From contig NC_018951.1 in the NCBI RefSeq assembly GCF_000304475.1, forward strand, positions 1 to 64,000: a stretch of 64,000 nt of DNA, in the 5' to 3' direction. Under the pieces are notes generated by a model. It ran no database searches, was not told the DNA's origin, and was given only the letters and a program-made list of their open reading frames with translations. Below are positions 32,708 through 43,770 of this stretch, one piece after another. Source of the DNA: Kazachstania africana CBS 2517 (lineage: Eukaryota > Ascomycota > Saccharomycetes > Saccharomycetales > Saccharomycetaceae). Within the stretch, counting starts at the first letter, position 1, and each line of letters starts with the position of its first letter. Position numbers and translations under genes: made by a program.

Positions 32708-35700
32708 TCACAACACTGCCTCGCAGTATTTGTTGTATTCTGTGACAGCAATTGCAATGCTTTTGTAGACGGATTTTCTCTCTTGTGGATCACTTATAGG
32801 TATGAAGTATTCACTTTGGGATTTTAGCTTGATTCTGATCCCACCGCGTTCCAGGGTAATACCCTGAATAGCAGAATATGCGGTGCCCCACATCACTTGT
32901 TGTGTAGCGATTCGTATTTCAGCTATTCTTTCCATTGACACAACGACAACTAGTTCTTTTCCTGGTAGGACAACGTGCGACAGATATCTATCTGTCAAGT
33001 ACAGTCCCCCGTTTGCGGATTTCAGCCAGTATTGACCTTGAGACTGCCTCAAATTGTAACATTTGACCACTTGATCGAATGGGTCAATGTATCTTGGTAT
33101 GCGAACTCTATTAGCTGCGAGCATATCTAATGCCGTAGTAGTGTTTTTTACACCTTGACTCAAATTACTAGTTAAATCTAATATACCGATCGCCGTCTTT
33201 GTGGGTAGGCCAATCAATCCGGTACCAAGACCTTTGAAAAATCCTGCAGCACCTTCTCGTTGAACTCCCCTGTAAGGGTCAACAGCTAATCCACTGATAC
33301 CGCTTCCAATAGTACTGGCAAAGGATTCTGCACTGGATTGAAATATGTTAGTGCTGTTTTTATTAATACGTTGCTGTAATCTTCTGCTCTCTTGAAATTT
33401 GGAATCTTGTGTAACAGACAGACCCTTAGCAACAGCACCTGTCAATTTTGCCATACTGTCAGAAACACCAAATACGGTTTTTTTAACAAAACTCAAACCA
33501 CCCTTAGCAATATGTATACCCATTTCTTGAGGCCTGTCATTCATTATGTAGCCCTGATATGGCTCGTAAAACAAGTCCCAAACACCAGAACTGATTGTGT
33601 TGAATAAACCTACTGGGTTTCCTAAGAAGTCAGCAGAACCCAGAATCATATGAATCTGGTAAAAAAATTGTTGACTATAGTGTGTCTTGATCGAGTTAAA
33701 TAAAACTGTTAAAGGGACACGCACGTTGTCTAGGAATAGGGAATTCAGCTTTATTGGAGCATCATTAACATTACCCACAGTCATGGTCAATACGTGTAGT
33801 AGGAATGTCGATGTAGATGCAGTTGTATTCTCTATTTCTTCCACTTTATCTAAATCGGGACCATTATTGGCCGAATTGAGCCTTTCTGTTCTGACAAACG
33901 ACAAATGGAGCAGAGTAGGTTGAATATGGAACATTTCAAAGTAAAAGTCGTTAGAAAAATTAACCTCTTTCACTTCTGGCAATCCCACAGTTTCCTTAAG
34001 AATGATATTGTTGTTTGAATCCACATCATGCCATGGTGCGCCGGGAAACTTTAAGAAATCAATCAATGAGTAAACAAAATCTTCGTCTAGTTGAAGAGAG
34101 AATTCCTGAACAAGTAATGTTGCATGCTTGAAATATGGGACACCATACGAATCATCTTTGACTTTTGATACTGACCCTGAGAGTACCGGGTGATTTTCAA
34201 TCTCTTGAGAAGTTTTAGGTATTGCCGTTGGATACAATACATTATTATATGTTGCGCCAAATAATTGGTTATCAATCTGTAGCCATTTAATTTTCCAGCT
34301 GAAAGTTTGATATAAGCTCGAATTGTTATATCGGAATTCCACGCCACGGAATGTTGTATATGCTAACTCTTTTAGATTAGCATCAATCAACGAAATTCCA
34401 ATGCCCTTAAAAGAAACCACTATTTTCGTGAAAACATCCTTATCCTCATCTCTGGCTTCGAATACCTCACCAGAACTGCTCAATGATATATTGGAACCCA
34501 TACGGGAAGATGTTGGTCCGCTCCTTGCCCTCAATTTATACAAACTCAATTTGCTATTGTAATTTGTAATGACCAATGCTTGAGTGGGGCCATCTGCAAT
34601 AACATTAAGATCAACTATTACCGTTTCTTCGTTTGCCATTCGTGCCGGTATCCTCATAGGTTTTAGATTTCCAATCTCCGCAAGCTGGATCTCCCTCTTT
34701 CGACTACCAGAAGTTATAATCAGTTTCTTTTGCTTAGCTGTTGGGTAATCCCATGCATAAGGCATTACACTTCTAGGCGGGACCCGGTAATATAGGGGCT
34801 TGTACTCAACCTCATTCTGTTCATCATACTGATCAGCCTCGTAGTAATCATCCAATATATTTATGTCTCTTTGATAGAAAATAAACTCTGTATCACTAAA
34901 ATTTCTAATAGAATATGGCCAGCTGTTCTTACCATCCTTGATGACGATAAATAAAGTAGCATCTTCTAGAATAATTTCAACCTTTAGGAGCATATGTAAG
35001 CCTTCTTCAGTGAGTAATTTCACATAACTGAGTCCAACATCTTTCATGGAGAATGACGTTGACCACTCACCGCCACTCACAGTCTTTCTAATCATTAATT
35101 GCTTATTCAGGACTGTCCTCATTTTATATAGTGGTATTGATGTCATAGTTTCCACTTTTGTCACATTAGCGGATCCGATCTCACATAATTCTATTGGAAA
35201 TTCCAATTCATTCTTAACTATGTATCGAGGTGTCACATTGATAATTCGACTTAGAACATATTTTCCTTCACCTTCGGATATATTAACGCCTAAATTGTAC
35301 TCAAGAGCTCGATTCATTTCATTAAGCGTTACATCAAATGATTGGCCCAGGCCATCGAAAGACACAGGAATACTCCAATCACTGTCTTTAAACTTGAACC
35401 GTGCTCTATTATTATTTTGATTATCTTTATCAAATGAAAACATAAAAGGCAAGGTGTATCTCTTTTCAGTTGCCTGCACTATTTTTGATACAGCAATATT
35501 GGAACGACTGCTTTCAACATAAAGATCTTTATCTGTATGGTTAATAATAACATAAGGAGAGAATATTTTAATGATCTTCGCCCTACTGCCTTCGATACTC
35601 TGATACTTAAGGCTCAGTTGTAGCCTTTGTCCATTTTTCATATTCAGAACTAATGTCGTCTCAGGTTCCAATGCTGTTCCTTTTGGAGTGTTTACAATAG

Positions 35701-38700
35701 AAGGCTTTGAAATGGCACTATTCTCAAGTACAGGTTCTAATGAAAAAAGAAGAAACTCATCAAGAGAAACATCATGAAGACTAATCTGTTCCGATTTTTT
35801 TAAGTATTTAAACTTCTTCATTTCTTCTCTTCTCCCAAAAATGCAGAAGTTAATGTCACATGGCAAAAGATTTTCAACAATTATAGAGGGTGATATGGTT
35901 ATTTTCATATGTGGATAAATCTTCGCCAATGGCTCTCTTTTATCGTATTTTCCATTGACTTCTATGAAAAATTTGTCATATAGTTCATGTCGTGAAGAAC
36001 ATTCAAATGAAAGAGGTCTGTCTAAGAGCTCTTGCCATGCAATTGCTTGCTGTGACCAATCAAATTCAGTCTCTCCCAATGGCTTTAAATAAATCCTTGA
36101 ATTATATGCATACTCAATGGGGACAGACCCACATGTTGTTGGATTAATTGTAAACTCAATCGATTCGGATTGCCCACTCGCCTTTACTTTTACTTGAATG
36201 GGCGTTTTTGTTGTATTTTCAAGCTGTAATGTAGATCTAAAAGTAACCACTTTGACATTCTCAGTATTGCATCTCAATTCAGAGACAATTCGATTGTGTA
36301 CTTGATTCACGGACGGTTTCAAAGTGTGCAATAATTCACCTTCATATGTTGCATCTATTGTCAATACTGACTCATACTTCATATCAGCTGCCGCAACGCA
36401 TAAAAAGCTCTTCGTATTATCAGTGTCAAGTCTTTCCCTTATTGTCTGCCAATCTTCAAACTCCCATGGCATATGACAGTTTTCCTTTAGCAGAGTCAGT
36501 CCATTCCGTTCTTTATCATCGTCACTTTTTATCCATACATTAAGATCAAGTCCTGTATCGTTGATGAGAAGATATGGTTTTTTTGAGCCTCTAGGAGTCA
36601 GGCGTATCTCTTTTGTTAGAGATGCTGAAATATTTGATAACATCGAGATAGATTTCGATGATAACGTAACTTCAGTAATTTCTCTGCCAATAACATCAAA
36701 AATTGTCCCGGCATCTTGATTCGGACCTTTGGACAAATGGAAAGAAATTGGTGCTGGCTCAATCAATGGCTCCCAGCTTGATCTTGAGTAGTTAAAAATA
36801 TTAACTTTTGGCTCTACCGTAACTAGTGCATCCAACTCTGTTGACCAGTCCTTTGCAACAGCGGTAAAGGGACTGATATGCATGTCTAATATTGGCATTT
36901 CATGAACATCGCCCAATAAAATCATTCTCAAACCACCAAAATCAGCATCAAAAGTTTCCGCTTTTAACACGACATCAGGCTCTTGTATCCGGATGTTATC
37001 TTCTGATCCCTTGGTATCAGAAAGATCACTTTTTGAGCTCAATAAGCTAGGTGCATATTTAGCAAGACGTCTTTCGAACTCCTTTGAAAAAGTGGTTACA
37101 ACATTTTCGTTATTTTCTGATAGGTCTTTTGAGTCAATAGGTCTATTTTCGAAATCCAAAAGTGAAACTGCCTTGTTGAAAATCACCATTGCAAGCCTTA
37201 TATCTCTGAGGGAAATACGCATAATTAATGGTTCAATCGCAACATGTATGTTGGTTAGTAGTTTATCTATCGTGGAATCTCTTCTATCAATCGTAACTGT
37301 GGAGGAGAAATCGTCTAATAAACGTACTTTACTCTCTTCCATAGACTTCATTTTGGATAGAAACATCCCAATATTATTGGCGGATAGCGTTACAACATTT
37401 TGTTCCACAATCAAAATTTGGCCTACACTAAATACCACGGCCTCAGAGTCTATATCAGATGGATCAGCCAGAAGAATAATTGCAGTTCCGACAATATTCA
37501 TCGAGTACTGAAATAGATTACTTGAGTCATCAGATCTAGTCTCAACTATGACAGGCTCCATAACCTTAGTCGTATCTTCGGACATTCTCGAGGAATCCCT
37601 AGAAATATTCAGAATATCAAAGAACTTTTTGATAGCAAACATATGATCCATCGCTAGAATAATACGTGGACTATTTATCGTAGCTGCAATATTGGTTAAC
37701 AAGCCCCGTTCCAAACACTTACGAGTAATTACAGCGCTGAATTGATTATTACCTTCTTGTATTTTTGGAATTAGCTCAGAGTGCTTATTATCCTTGACAT
37801 TACGTGTATCTTCAACGGTAAATGCTACAATGTGAGCTTCACCGTTTATAACACCATTTTCTTTCATATCCAACGATATAGCGCTGCCTTCTAAATTTAC
37901 TTTAGTAATACTATTTCTCTTGATGTCCGTACAATCCTTCGTATTGTCAAACAACGTTAATGATATAAGTGGTGCTTGAAAATTGAAACGAATATTCTCA
38001 TTTAATGTTGCCTGTGTGGAAGTTTCTTCCTTCGGGAGAATTCTTGTACCGTCGTCCGCTGCAGGGCTAGTTTCGCCTATGGTGACATCTGCACCTAGTT
38101 CGTCCATTTTAAGGTCAAAAAGACTCGGATCCTCTATGTTTAGGGACTTCTGGATTGAATATAAAATCTGATATAAATACTTCATTTGCAGCTCCGTGAC
38201 ACATAGTGTCATAGGCTCCAAGGAACTGGAAATATTATACTTTGAACTGGTTTCATTGGAGAAGGGCGTATAATCCATATTTACCAGAAGGCTCATTTCA
38301 TCAGCAATTGATAACCTTTGTTCCAGGCCGTTTTCTAAATTGAGCAAGGAAGAAATCTTTCCATTTCTTACCCCCATACGAATATGATTTACTTTTCCGC
38401 CATCAGATGTGTCTTCAAAGTCATTTGCTATAAAAATTTCACCTAAATAAAAGGTCATCAAGTCAAAGGTACTAGACGTCCCATATTTCTTTGGTTTCGG
38501 AAATTGGAGGATAGGAGCTTTTATTACAACGTCCAACTTCATATTATTTACAGTGTCAAATGATGGCGCTTGATTATACGCAGCAAGCCTAGCTCTATCG
38601 AAATATCCCTTCATTTTCTGAAATTTGTACAAGAACTCGAATATTCTTTTCACACAGTCCTCGTTAAAATTGGCAAATGCTGAGCCAACTACACACTTCA

Positions 38701-41700
38701 ATGCACAGTCATAATTGTTTGTATTAATGGTTGGATCAAACGTTTCGTAAGAAAACTCAAAGAGTTCTTGATTATCCATGGAAATCAACTTTCTTAGTAC
38801 TGAATTCCTATCTGCACCCTGATTTATTTCATCCGTCAATTCTAAACCGTCAATCTTCATGTCTAGTTTCATCTTTTCAGGCAATAGCAATACATCAAAT
38901 TGACCTCGAGACAGTACTAAAGTTGCAATTTTCATTGCGCTATCATTAAATATGATATCTAAACCAGCCATGTTGAAATTGAGACTTAGTTTTTGAGCAG
39001 CATCTTCCCTTTCTCCTTCATTATGTTTTAAAACATCAGCAGGAAGTTCAGGAGCATTTGGATCTGTAAAGGTAAGAACGGAATAGTTCATTAGCGTTAG
39101 AAGAGATTTCGGTGTTAGAACAAGCTTGAGCTTTTTCAAATTCATGTTCAAATTTTGGTCGAAAACTTCAATCAATGTCCCTTCGTGGGAGACAATTCTT
39201 TGTGTTCTCTTATATTCAAAAGTAACAAGATCATCTCCTGTATTGCCATCCACATAAGAAGATATTAGATTTTTTAAATCGTTGTCCTGACTATTTTCAA
39301 TACAATCTTCGACATTCAATGAATGGACGCTCATATCAAGATTCATTTCCTTCGCTTTTCTAGCAAGATCAAATTTAAATGTTGTACCCACCATATCGAT
39401 CAATTTTTTGCACGTCATCGTTTCTTTATGAATGCATTGGAAAACCGAGAATTGCGCTTGATCTATATCAAAATGTATTTCCAGTAATTTCTGTTCAATT
39501 TCCAGCGGTGACATTTTATTCAAACGTGCAACGATTTCAGTCAGCAGTTTTTGCTGTTCATTTTTATCTTGTAATATGTTGGTGTTAGGTTCTTGAACAT
39601 TTGAATAATCATCGGCGGGTTCGTTGAAAATGGGGAAACACTTTTCAAGAAGATCTAATATGATCTTGTACTGGTAATCATTAAAGCCTAGTGCAAGGTT
39701 TGGCAAATGTCCAAAAATTCGGAATTTCGGTAGTTTCAGAGCTTTTGGTAATATGGAAATATCTAAGGTCAGTTCCACTTTCATTTTGTTCAAAATGCAA
39801 AAATCATTTTGATTATTTTTTTGGGTTATATTCGAAAGTGTGGACTGAACATTGGGTCCAACTAAAATCTGGGTATCTTGGGAAATAATACTGAATCTAT
39901 CATACATCAGTCTGTTGATATCAGATGTATCTATTTTTTCATACTGGTCGGGTGACATACCTTTAATTTCCTTAATCTTTTCCTTTGGTACAATATCACT
40001 TACTAAAGATATATGCCCCGCATCAATAATAGCGCAAGGAGTATCCCAAGAATGTGGATTAATCGGCAAAATAATAAGTGGAGTTTGAAGATCCACATTT
40101 ATGTTGATCGTTTTGTGTTCTTCGAGTAATGATTCTATGCCCATTCTTGTTTGAGAAGACCATCCCTCCACAGTTGCTTCGGCAGCACTAATAATTGCAC
40201 CAATGGTGTCCAGTTGTTCTTCACTGGGGCTAAAAAATGTAATCACTTCATTGATGAAATGTACATGGTAAAAGACAGTTGTCCCTAATAATTTTAGATC
40301 AATCTTCGAATCGCTTAATCCATCCAATGGGTTGGACTCATAAACGACTGAAAACAAGGGTTCTTTCCGTGCTACATACACGATATCATCTATGTTATCC
40401 AGCTCATCATTTATTTTAGTTTCCAAAGAAGTCTTGGGGCTGACAATATGTTTGTAAATACTGTTGGGGGAGCCATCCTCTATTTTAAACTCGTGCATTT
40501 TGAATGTTGTCTTGTAGGAGTCAGACCTCTTTAGAAAATCCCATTGACAGTTTTCAAAGATGATTTCACCAAGTTTCATTTTTTGTTCATTCTTCTTGAT
40601 TGCAAAATAACCTTTCCTCAAACTTCCTGTGATTTTCAATGTAGTCCAATGATTTGGTATCTTGATATTTGCAAGATTCTCTTGCTTACTTGCATTAAAT
40701 TCCTCACTTTCATCAAATTCTATGACATCGTAAAACTCTTGCTTTTGTTCCTCAGTAATAATCAACTCATCTTGCTTACCTTGCTTACTCGTATTCCACC
40801 AACTAGAGAACCAAGTTGCATTTTTCTGTGGCTCTTGTGAAATTTGTGATAATGCAGGAGATAGGTCTTTATTGCTGGCTTTCCACTTTTTGTAATCTAG
40901 CTTCGCAATAGTTCTGAAAAGAACTATCGAATCAAAGTCCAATTCTTTATGTAATTCTGATAATTCTGTTTCCAATGATTTATCAGGAAGGCTATCTTCG
41001 ATAGTCGGTAACTTCAATTTCTCAATCCAGATTTCTATATATTTTCTTCTTTGATGACATCTCTTTTGAATGTGATCCCATGTCCAGACTGCGTTTTTCT
41101 CATGTATCTCATTGATGACACACGTACCAATATATTTGAACCATTTTCTGGGATCCTCAGAGACACTGATTGTTGGCCTATTCAGCTTGAATTTCTTAGT
41201 GTGATTGATTAATTGTAATTTAGAAAGGGAATACATTATATCCGCATATTCAATGTCATCTAATTCTATACCAAACTCCTCAAATAAAACGTCCAATTCA
41301 ACATGCGCCTGATTTTCCGTTGTACCAAGCTTATTAATACTTAATCTTCCCAGACCACTAATAGGACATAAGATATACTGAATGTTATCAGCAGATTCTA
41401 TGTATCTCTTAAATCTTTTAATAAGCGCTGCCTGAGGGACCGTTTCATCTAAAAAGGAGTCTGAATTTGTGTTCCAATAGAGGCTGAAGGATTTAAGAGT
41501 CAGTAGTTTATGAGTTATAGTTTGAGTAATCTCAATAAAACTTGGTTTCCAATCTGAATCTGTAGAAACAGCAGATATTTCATTTAAAGTGATTCCTAAT
41601 GATGATGGGAATTTGGAGTATATGCATGACGTATCTTCATATCTGATATGTATATTCTTAATAACAACCTGCAAATTGTCGATGACTTTGGTAATGACCG

Positions 41701-42109
41701 ACTGCATAAAAGTTTCATTCTTAGAATCTTCATTAACCGAATCCAAGGTATACTTATTTAGTTCCCATTCTGCTAATTTCTGTAACTTCAATCTCAATTC
41801 TCTTTCTTTATTATCGGTAGTATTTGAAAGGTTCCTAGGAACGACCAACAGATAGACGTCATTTATAATGATCTTGACAGGCTTATTTTTCAAACTCGAC
41901 CAAGGGACATTTAAAACTAGATTGTCTAAGATACCAAATTTTACATCAATCGGTAAATCTAACGAATCAAGACAATCTTTCCTTAATTTCAAGTTGTTCA
42001 ACTTAACATCTCCATTCCATATTCCAACATTCAATTGTTTTGGATCAAAATTCTCTACATAAGATCCGAGTAGTCTATTTAGTAAAGTTGCTGCTAATGA
42101 TTCTAGCAT
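32708..42109 (-). CDS. VPS13: Bridge-like lipid transfer protein Vps13
   Basis: A 3133-residue protein, near the 3144 of S. cerevisiae Vps13. It forms a long hydrophobic channel that moves phospholipids between membranes at contact sites of vacuole, mitochondria, endosome, peroxisome and prospore membrane. The chorein domain is at the N-terminus (residues 1 to about 110, beginning Met-Leu-Glu-Ser-Leu). The repeating beta-groove occupies most of the protein; the VAB (adaptor-binding) region lies around 1850-2500, and the APT1/ATG2-C and PH-like segments are in the last 600 residues. The frame is uninterrupted over 9.4 kb. UBI4 and ENT4, which separate VPS13 and PRP19 in S. cerevisiae, are absent. 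Confidence 0.97.
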   Translation of the reverse strand: MLESLAATLLNRLLGSYVENFDPKQLNVGIWNGDVKLNNLKLRKDCLDSLDLPIDVKFGILDNLVLNVPWSSLKNKPVKIIINDVYLLVVPRNLSNTTDNKERELRLKLQKLAEWELNKYTLDSVNEDSKNETFMQSVITKVIDNLQVVIKNIHIRYEDTSCIYSKFPSSLGITLNEISAVSTDSDWKPSFIEITQTITHKLLTLKSFSLYWNTNSDSFLDETVPQAALIKRFKRYIESADNIQYILCPISGLGRLSINKLGTTENQAHVELDVLFEEFGIELDDIEYADIMYSLSKLQLINHTKKFKLNRPTISVSEDPRKWFKYIGTCVINEIHEKNAVWTWDHIQKRCHQRRKYIEIWIEKLKLPTIEDSLPDKSLETELSELHKELDFDSIVLFRTIAKLDYKKWKASNKDLSPALSQISQEPQKNATWFSSWWNTSKQGKQDELIITEEQKQEFYDVIEFDESEEFNASKQENLANIKIPNHWTTLKITGSLRKGYFAIKKNEQKMKLGEIIFENCQWDFLKRSDSYKTTFKMHEFKIEDGSPNSIYKHIVSPKTSLETKINDELDNIDDIVYVARKEPLFSVVYESNPLDGLSDSKIDLKLLGTTVFYHVHFINEVITFFSPSEEQLDTIGAIISAAEATVEGWSSQTRMGIESLLEEHKTININVDLQTPLIILPINPHSWDTPCAIIDAGHISLVSDIVPKEKIKEIKGMSPDQYEKIDTSDINRLMYDRFSIISQDTQILVGPNVQSTLSNITQKNNQNDFCILNKMKVELTLDISILPKALKLPKFRIFGHLPNLALGFNDYQYKIILDLLEKCFPIFNEPADDYSNVQEPNTNILQDKNEQQKLLTEIVARLNKMSPLEIEQKLLEIHFDIDQAQFSVFQCIHKETMTCKKLIDMVGTTFKFDLARKAKEMNLDMSVHSLNVEDCIENSQDNDLKNLISSYVDGNTGDDLVTFEYKRTQRIVSHEGTLIEVFDQNLNMNLKKLKLVLTPKSLLTLMNYSVLTFTDPNAPELPADVLKHNEGEREDAAQKLSLNFNMAGLDIIFNDSAMKIATLVLSRGQFDVLLLPEKMKLDMKIDGLELTDEINQGADRNSVLRKLISMDNQELFEFSYETFDPTINTNNYDCALKCVVGSAFANFNEDCVKRIFEFLYKFQKMKGYFDRARLAAYNQAPSFDTVNNMKLDVVIKAPILQFPKPKKYGTSSTFDLMTFYLGEIFIANDFEDTSDGGKVNHIRMGVRNGKISSLLNLENGLEQRLSIADEMSLLVNMDYTPFSNETSSKYNISSSLEPMTLCVTELQMKYLYQILYSIQKSLNIEDPSLFDLKMDELGADVTIGETSPAADDGTRILPKEETSTQATLNENIRFNFQAPLISLTLFDNTKDCTDIKRNSITKVNLEGSAISLDMKENGVINGEAHIVAFTVEDTRNVKDNKHSELIPKIQEGNNQFSAVITRKCLERGLLTNIAATINSPRIILAMDHMFAIKKFFDILNISRDSSRMSEDTTKVMEPVIVETRSDDSSNLFQYSMNIVGTAIILLADPSDIDSEAVVFSVGQILIVEQNVVTLSANNIGMFLSKMKSMEESKVRLLDDFSSTVTIDRRDSTIDKLLTNIHVAIEPLIMRISLRDIRLAMVIFNKAVSLLDFENRPIDSKDLSENNENVVTTFSKEFERRLAKYAPSLLSSKSDLSDTKGSEDNIRIQEPDVVLKAETFDADFGGLRMILLGDVHEMPILDMHISPFTAVAKDWSTELDALVTVEPKVNIFNYSRSSWEPLIEPAPISFHLSKGPNQDAGTIFDVIGREITEVTLSSKSISMLSNISASLTKEIRLTPRGSKKPYLLINDTGLDLNVWIKSDDDKERNGLTLLKENCHMPWEFEDWQTIRERLDTDNTKSFLCVAAADMKYESVLTIDATYEGELLHTLKPSVNQVHNRIVSELRCNTENVKVVTFRSTLQLENTTKTPIQVKVKASGQSESIEFTINPTTCGSVPIEYAYNSRIYLKPLGETEFDWSQQAIAWQELLDRPLSFECSSRHELYDKFFIEVNGKYDKREPLAKIYPHMKITISPSIIVENLLPCDINFCIFGRREEMKKFKYLKKSEQISLHDVSLDEFLLFSLEPVLENSAISKPSIVNTPKGTALEPETTLVLNMKNGQRLQLSLKYQSIEGSRAKIIKIFSPYVIINHTDKDLYVESSRSNIAVSKIVQATEKRYTLPFMFSFDKDNQNNNRARFKFKDSDWSIPVSFDGLGQSFDVTLNEMNRALEYNLGVNISEGEGKYVLSRIINVTPRYIVKNELEFPIELCEIGSANVTKVETMTSIPLYKMRTVLNKQLMIRKTVSGGEWSTSFSMKDVGLSYVKLLTEEGLHMLLKVEIILEDATLFIVIKDGKNSWPYSIRNFSDTEFIFYQRDINILDDYYEADQYDEQNEVEYKPLYYRVPPRSVMPYAWDYPTAKQKKLIITSGSRKREIQLAEIGNLKPMRIPARMANEETVIVDLNVIADGPTQALVITNYNSKLSLYKLRARSGPTSSRMGSNISLSSSGEVFEARDEDKDVFTKIVVSFKGIGISLIDANLKELAYTTFRGVEFRYNNSSLYQTFSWKIKWLQIDNQLFGATYNNVLYPTAIPKTSQEIENHPVLSGSVSKVKDDSYGVPYFKHATLLVQEFSLQLDEDFVYSLIDFLKFPGAPWHDVDSNNNIILKETVGLPEVKEVNFSNDFYFEMFHIQPTLLHLSFVRTERLNSANNGPDLDKVEEIENTTASTSTFLLHVLTMTVGNVNDAPIKLNSLFLDNVRVPLTVLFNSIKTHYSQQFFYQIHMILGSADFLGNPVGLFNTISSGVWDLFYEPYQGYIMNDRPQEMGIHIAKGGLSFVKKTVFGVSDSMAKLTGAVAKGLSVTQDSKFQESRRLQQRINKNSTNIFQSSAESFASTIGSGISGLAVDPYRGVQREGAAGFFKGLGTGLIGLPTKTAIGILDLTSNLSQGVKNTTTALDMLAANRVRIPRYIDPFDQVVKCYNLRQSQGQYWLKSANGGLYLTDRYLSHVVLPGKELVVVVSMERIAEIRIATQQVMWGTAYSAIQGITLERGGIRIKLKSQSEYFIPISDPQERKSVYKSIAIAVTEYNKYCEAVL

Positions 42110-42270
42110 TCTTTACCCCGTCAAATACCTCTATTAATTGGCTTATAAGTTCTTCCCAAAGGTATTGGCTTAGTCCCTTTTCTCTTATTATAGTTTAATA
42201 TTGCTAGGAGCGAGTTACCCGAAGGTCTAAAAAATGCATACTTATACAAATATTACATTATTTGCTATGA

Positions 42271-43770
42271 TTACTTTATATATTTCACAAATGTCTCATA
42301 CTTCAAGATGATCTCGCAGTGGTTCTTGTCATCATAAAGTAAATGAATTGAGTCTATCTCCGAATTTGCTTTTTTAGTTAGCTTGACCGTAGTATCATTT
42401 TCTAGTTCCCATTTCTTCCCATTGGTATATTTCGTATATTGAAAACTCTGAATGAGAAGCTTCATATCTTCCTTCTTTACCGTCACTAGGAACCTTCCAG
42501 AATGGTGTAGATCGATTAATACATCGGCATCCACCGGTAATGGCTCGATGGCCAAGGTGCCAGGATCCGACCTTAAATCAAAAGAAAATACGTGTGAATC
42601 CGTCCTGACAATCATCCAGTACCCATTTGAGGCAAATTGTACCATCTTAATCATGTTTCCCTCCTTGATTTCATTGTTTAAACGGAAAGTTGTTGGTAAC
42701 TCATTTGGTTTCAGTAAGTTATAGATGTCGACATTTGTGTCATTAACTAGTGCTAAAAGAATGCCATCTTTATGCAAGGATGCAGAGTGGTACTTATCGA
42801 AGGAACTGCCAGGCAGTATATTTATAGTTTTACCGCCACTATAGGGCTTAAAAATGGCCTTCCCCGTCGTCTCTACTATCAGGAAGTAGTCTTTCATTAT
42901 GTATTCATGTTCATTGATGAAGATGGCGCCGCTTTGTAATTCTATCGATTGAAGTACTTGTTGTGAGTCAATGTCGTAGGTAAAAACTTTATTTTCCGAG
43001 TCTTGGAACAGAATTTTCCTTGAATTTGTTATAGTGATGTACTTGAAAGGGTTTTGTGAATCGTAGGGGGCTTCTGAATTGGTTTCTACAGATCCATCCA
43101 TAACAATAAATGCCTTCTTAGAGTCATCATATACTGCTGATTTGATGGTATTGCCCTGTAAACTTGTAACGGTTTTTAAACTTGGATGATCAGATAATGA
43201 ATATAAATATTTAGTGGATAACTTCCAGTCACATTGTAAATTGGAACCGTACTTGTTTTTCTTCGTTAATTTCACAAAAGACTTGGATTCACTCATCAAA
43301 GTATCATTAAATTTCTCCATTGATGAATTCTCATCGTTAATATTTGAAACAATCATAGTGATGTCCTCTAGAGTCGTTTTCTTTTCATTCAGCAGATTTG
43401 CCGCCACTAACTTAGCAGCATCCCTTTCATAGAGGGCTGTGGAAAGTTTCTTTGACATTATGTCCAGAGTTTTCCTCAATTTGAAATTTTCCAACATAAT
43501 TGCATCGAATTCATTTTGTAACGTAGACAATAAATTTGGTACACTATAGTTTGAATTGAGCGTGGATGAGTTTAAAGAGTTTGTATAGGACAGTTGCTGT
43601 TCATGCAAAGAAACTGGAATCAAACTATCCACCGTTATTGAAGCGTTTGTGATTGGATCTTTACCAGTTTCATTGATATAGTTCTCGATCAAAGATTTCT
43701 CAAAAATACATTTTGAACTTGGTGAAAGCACCGGTATCTTAGCAGGTTTCCCACTGATGGCACATAGCAT
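42271..43770 (-). CDS. PRP19: Splicing factor and U-box E3 ligase Prp19
   Basis: A 499-residue subunit that founds the NineTeen Complex, needed to activate the spliceosome. The N-terminal U-box (residues 1 to about 56) opens with Met-Leu-Cys-Ala-Ile-Ser-Gly and contains Lys-Asp-Pro-Ile-Thr. A coiled coil for tetramerisation follows (about 85-130), and the C-terminal half (about 190-499) is a degenerate seven-bladed WD40 propeller. The length matches S. cerevisiae (503). It lies 161 bases from VPS13 on the same strand. Confidence 0.94.
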   Translation of the reverse strand: MLCAISGKPAKIPVLSPSSKCIFEKSLIENYINETGKDPITNASITVDSLIPVSLHEQQLSYTNSLNSSTLNSNYSVPNLLSTLQNEFDAIMLENFKLRKTLDIMSKKLSTALYERDAAKLVAANLLNEKKTTLEDITMIVSNINDENSSMEKFNDTLMSESKSFVKLTKKNKYGSNLQCDWKLSTKYLYSLSDHPSLKTVTSLQGNTIKSAVYDDSKKAFIVMDGSVETNSEAPYDSQNPFKYITITNSRKILFQDSENKVFTYDIDSQQVLQSIELQSGAIFINEHEYIMKDYFLIVETTGKAIFKPYSGGKTINILPGSSFDKYHSASLHKDGILLALVNDTNVDIYNLLKPNELPTTFRLNNEIKEGNMIKMVQFASNGYWMIVRTDSHVFSFDLRSDPGTLAIEPLPVDADVLIDLHHSGRFLVTVKKEDMKLLIQSFQYTKYTNGKKWELENDTTVKLTKKANSEIDSIHLLYDDKNHCEIILKYETFVKYIK

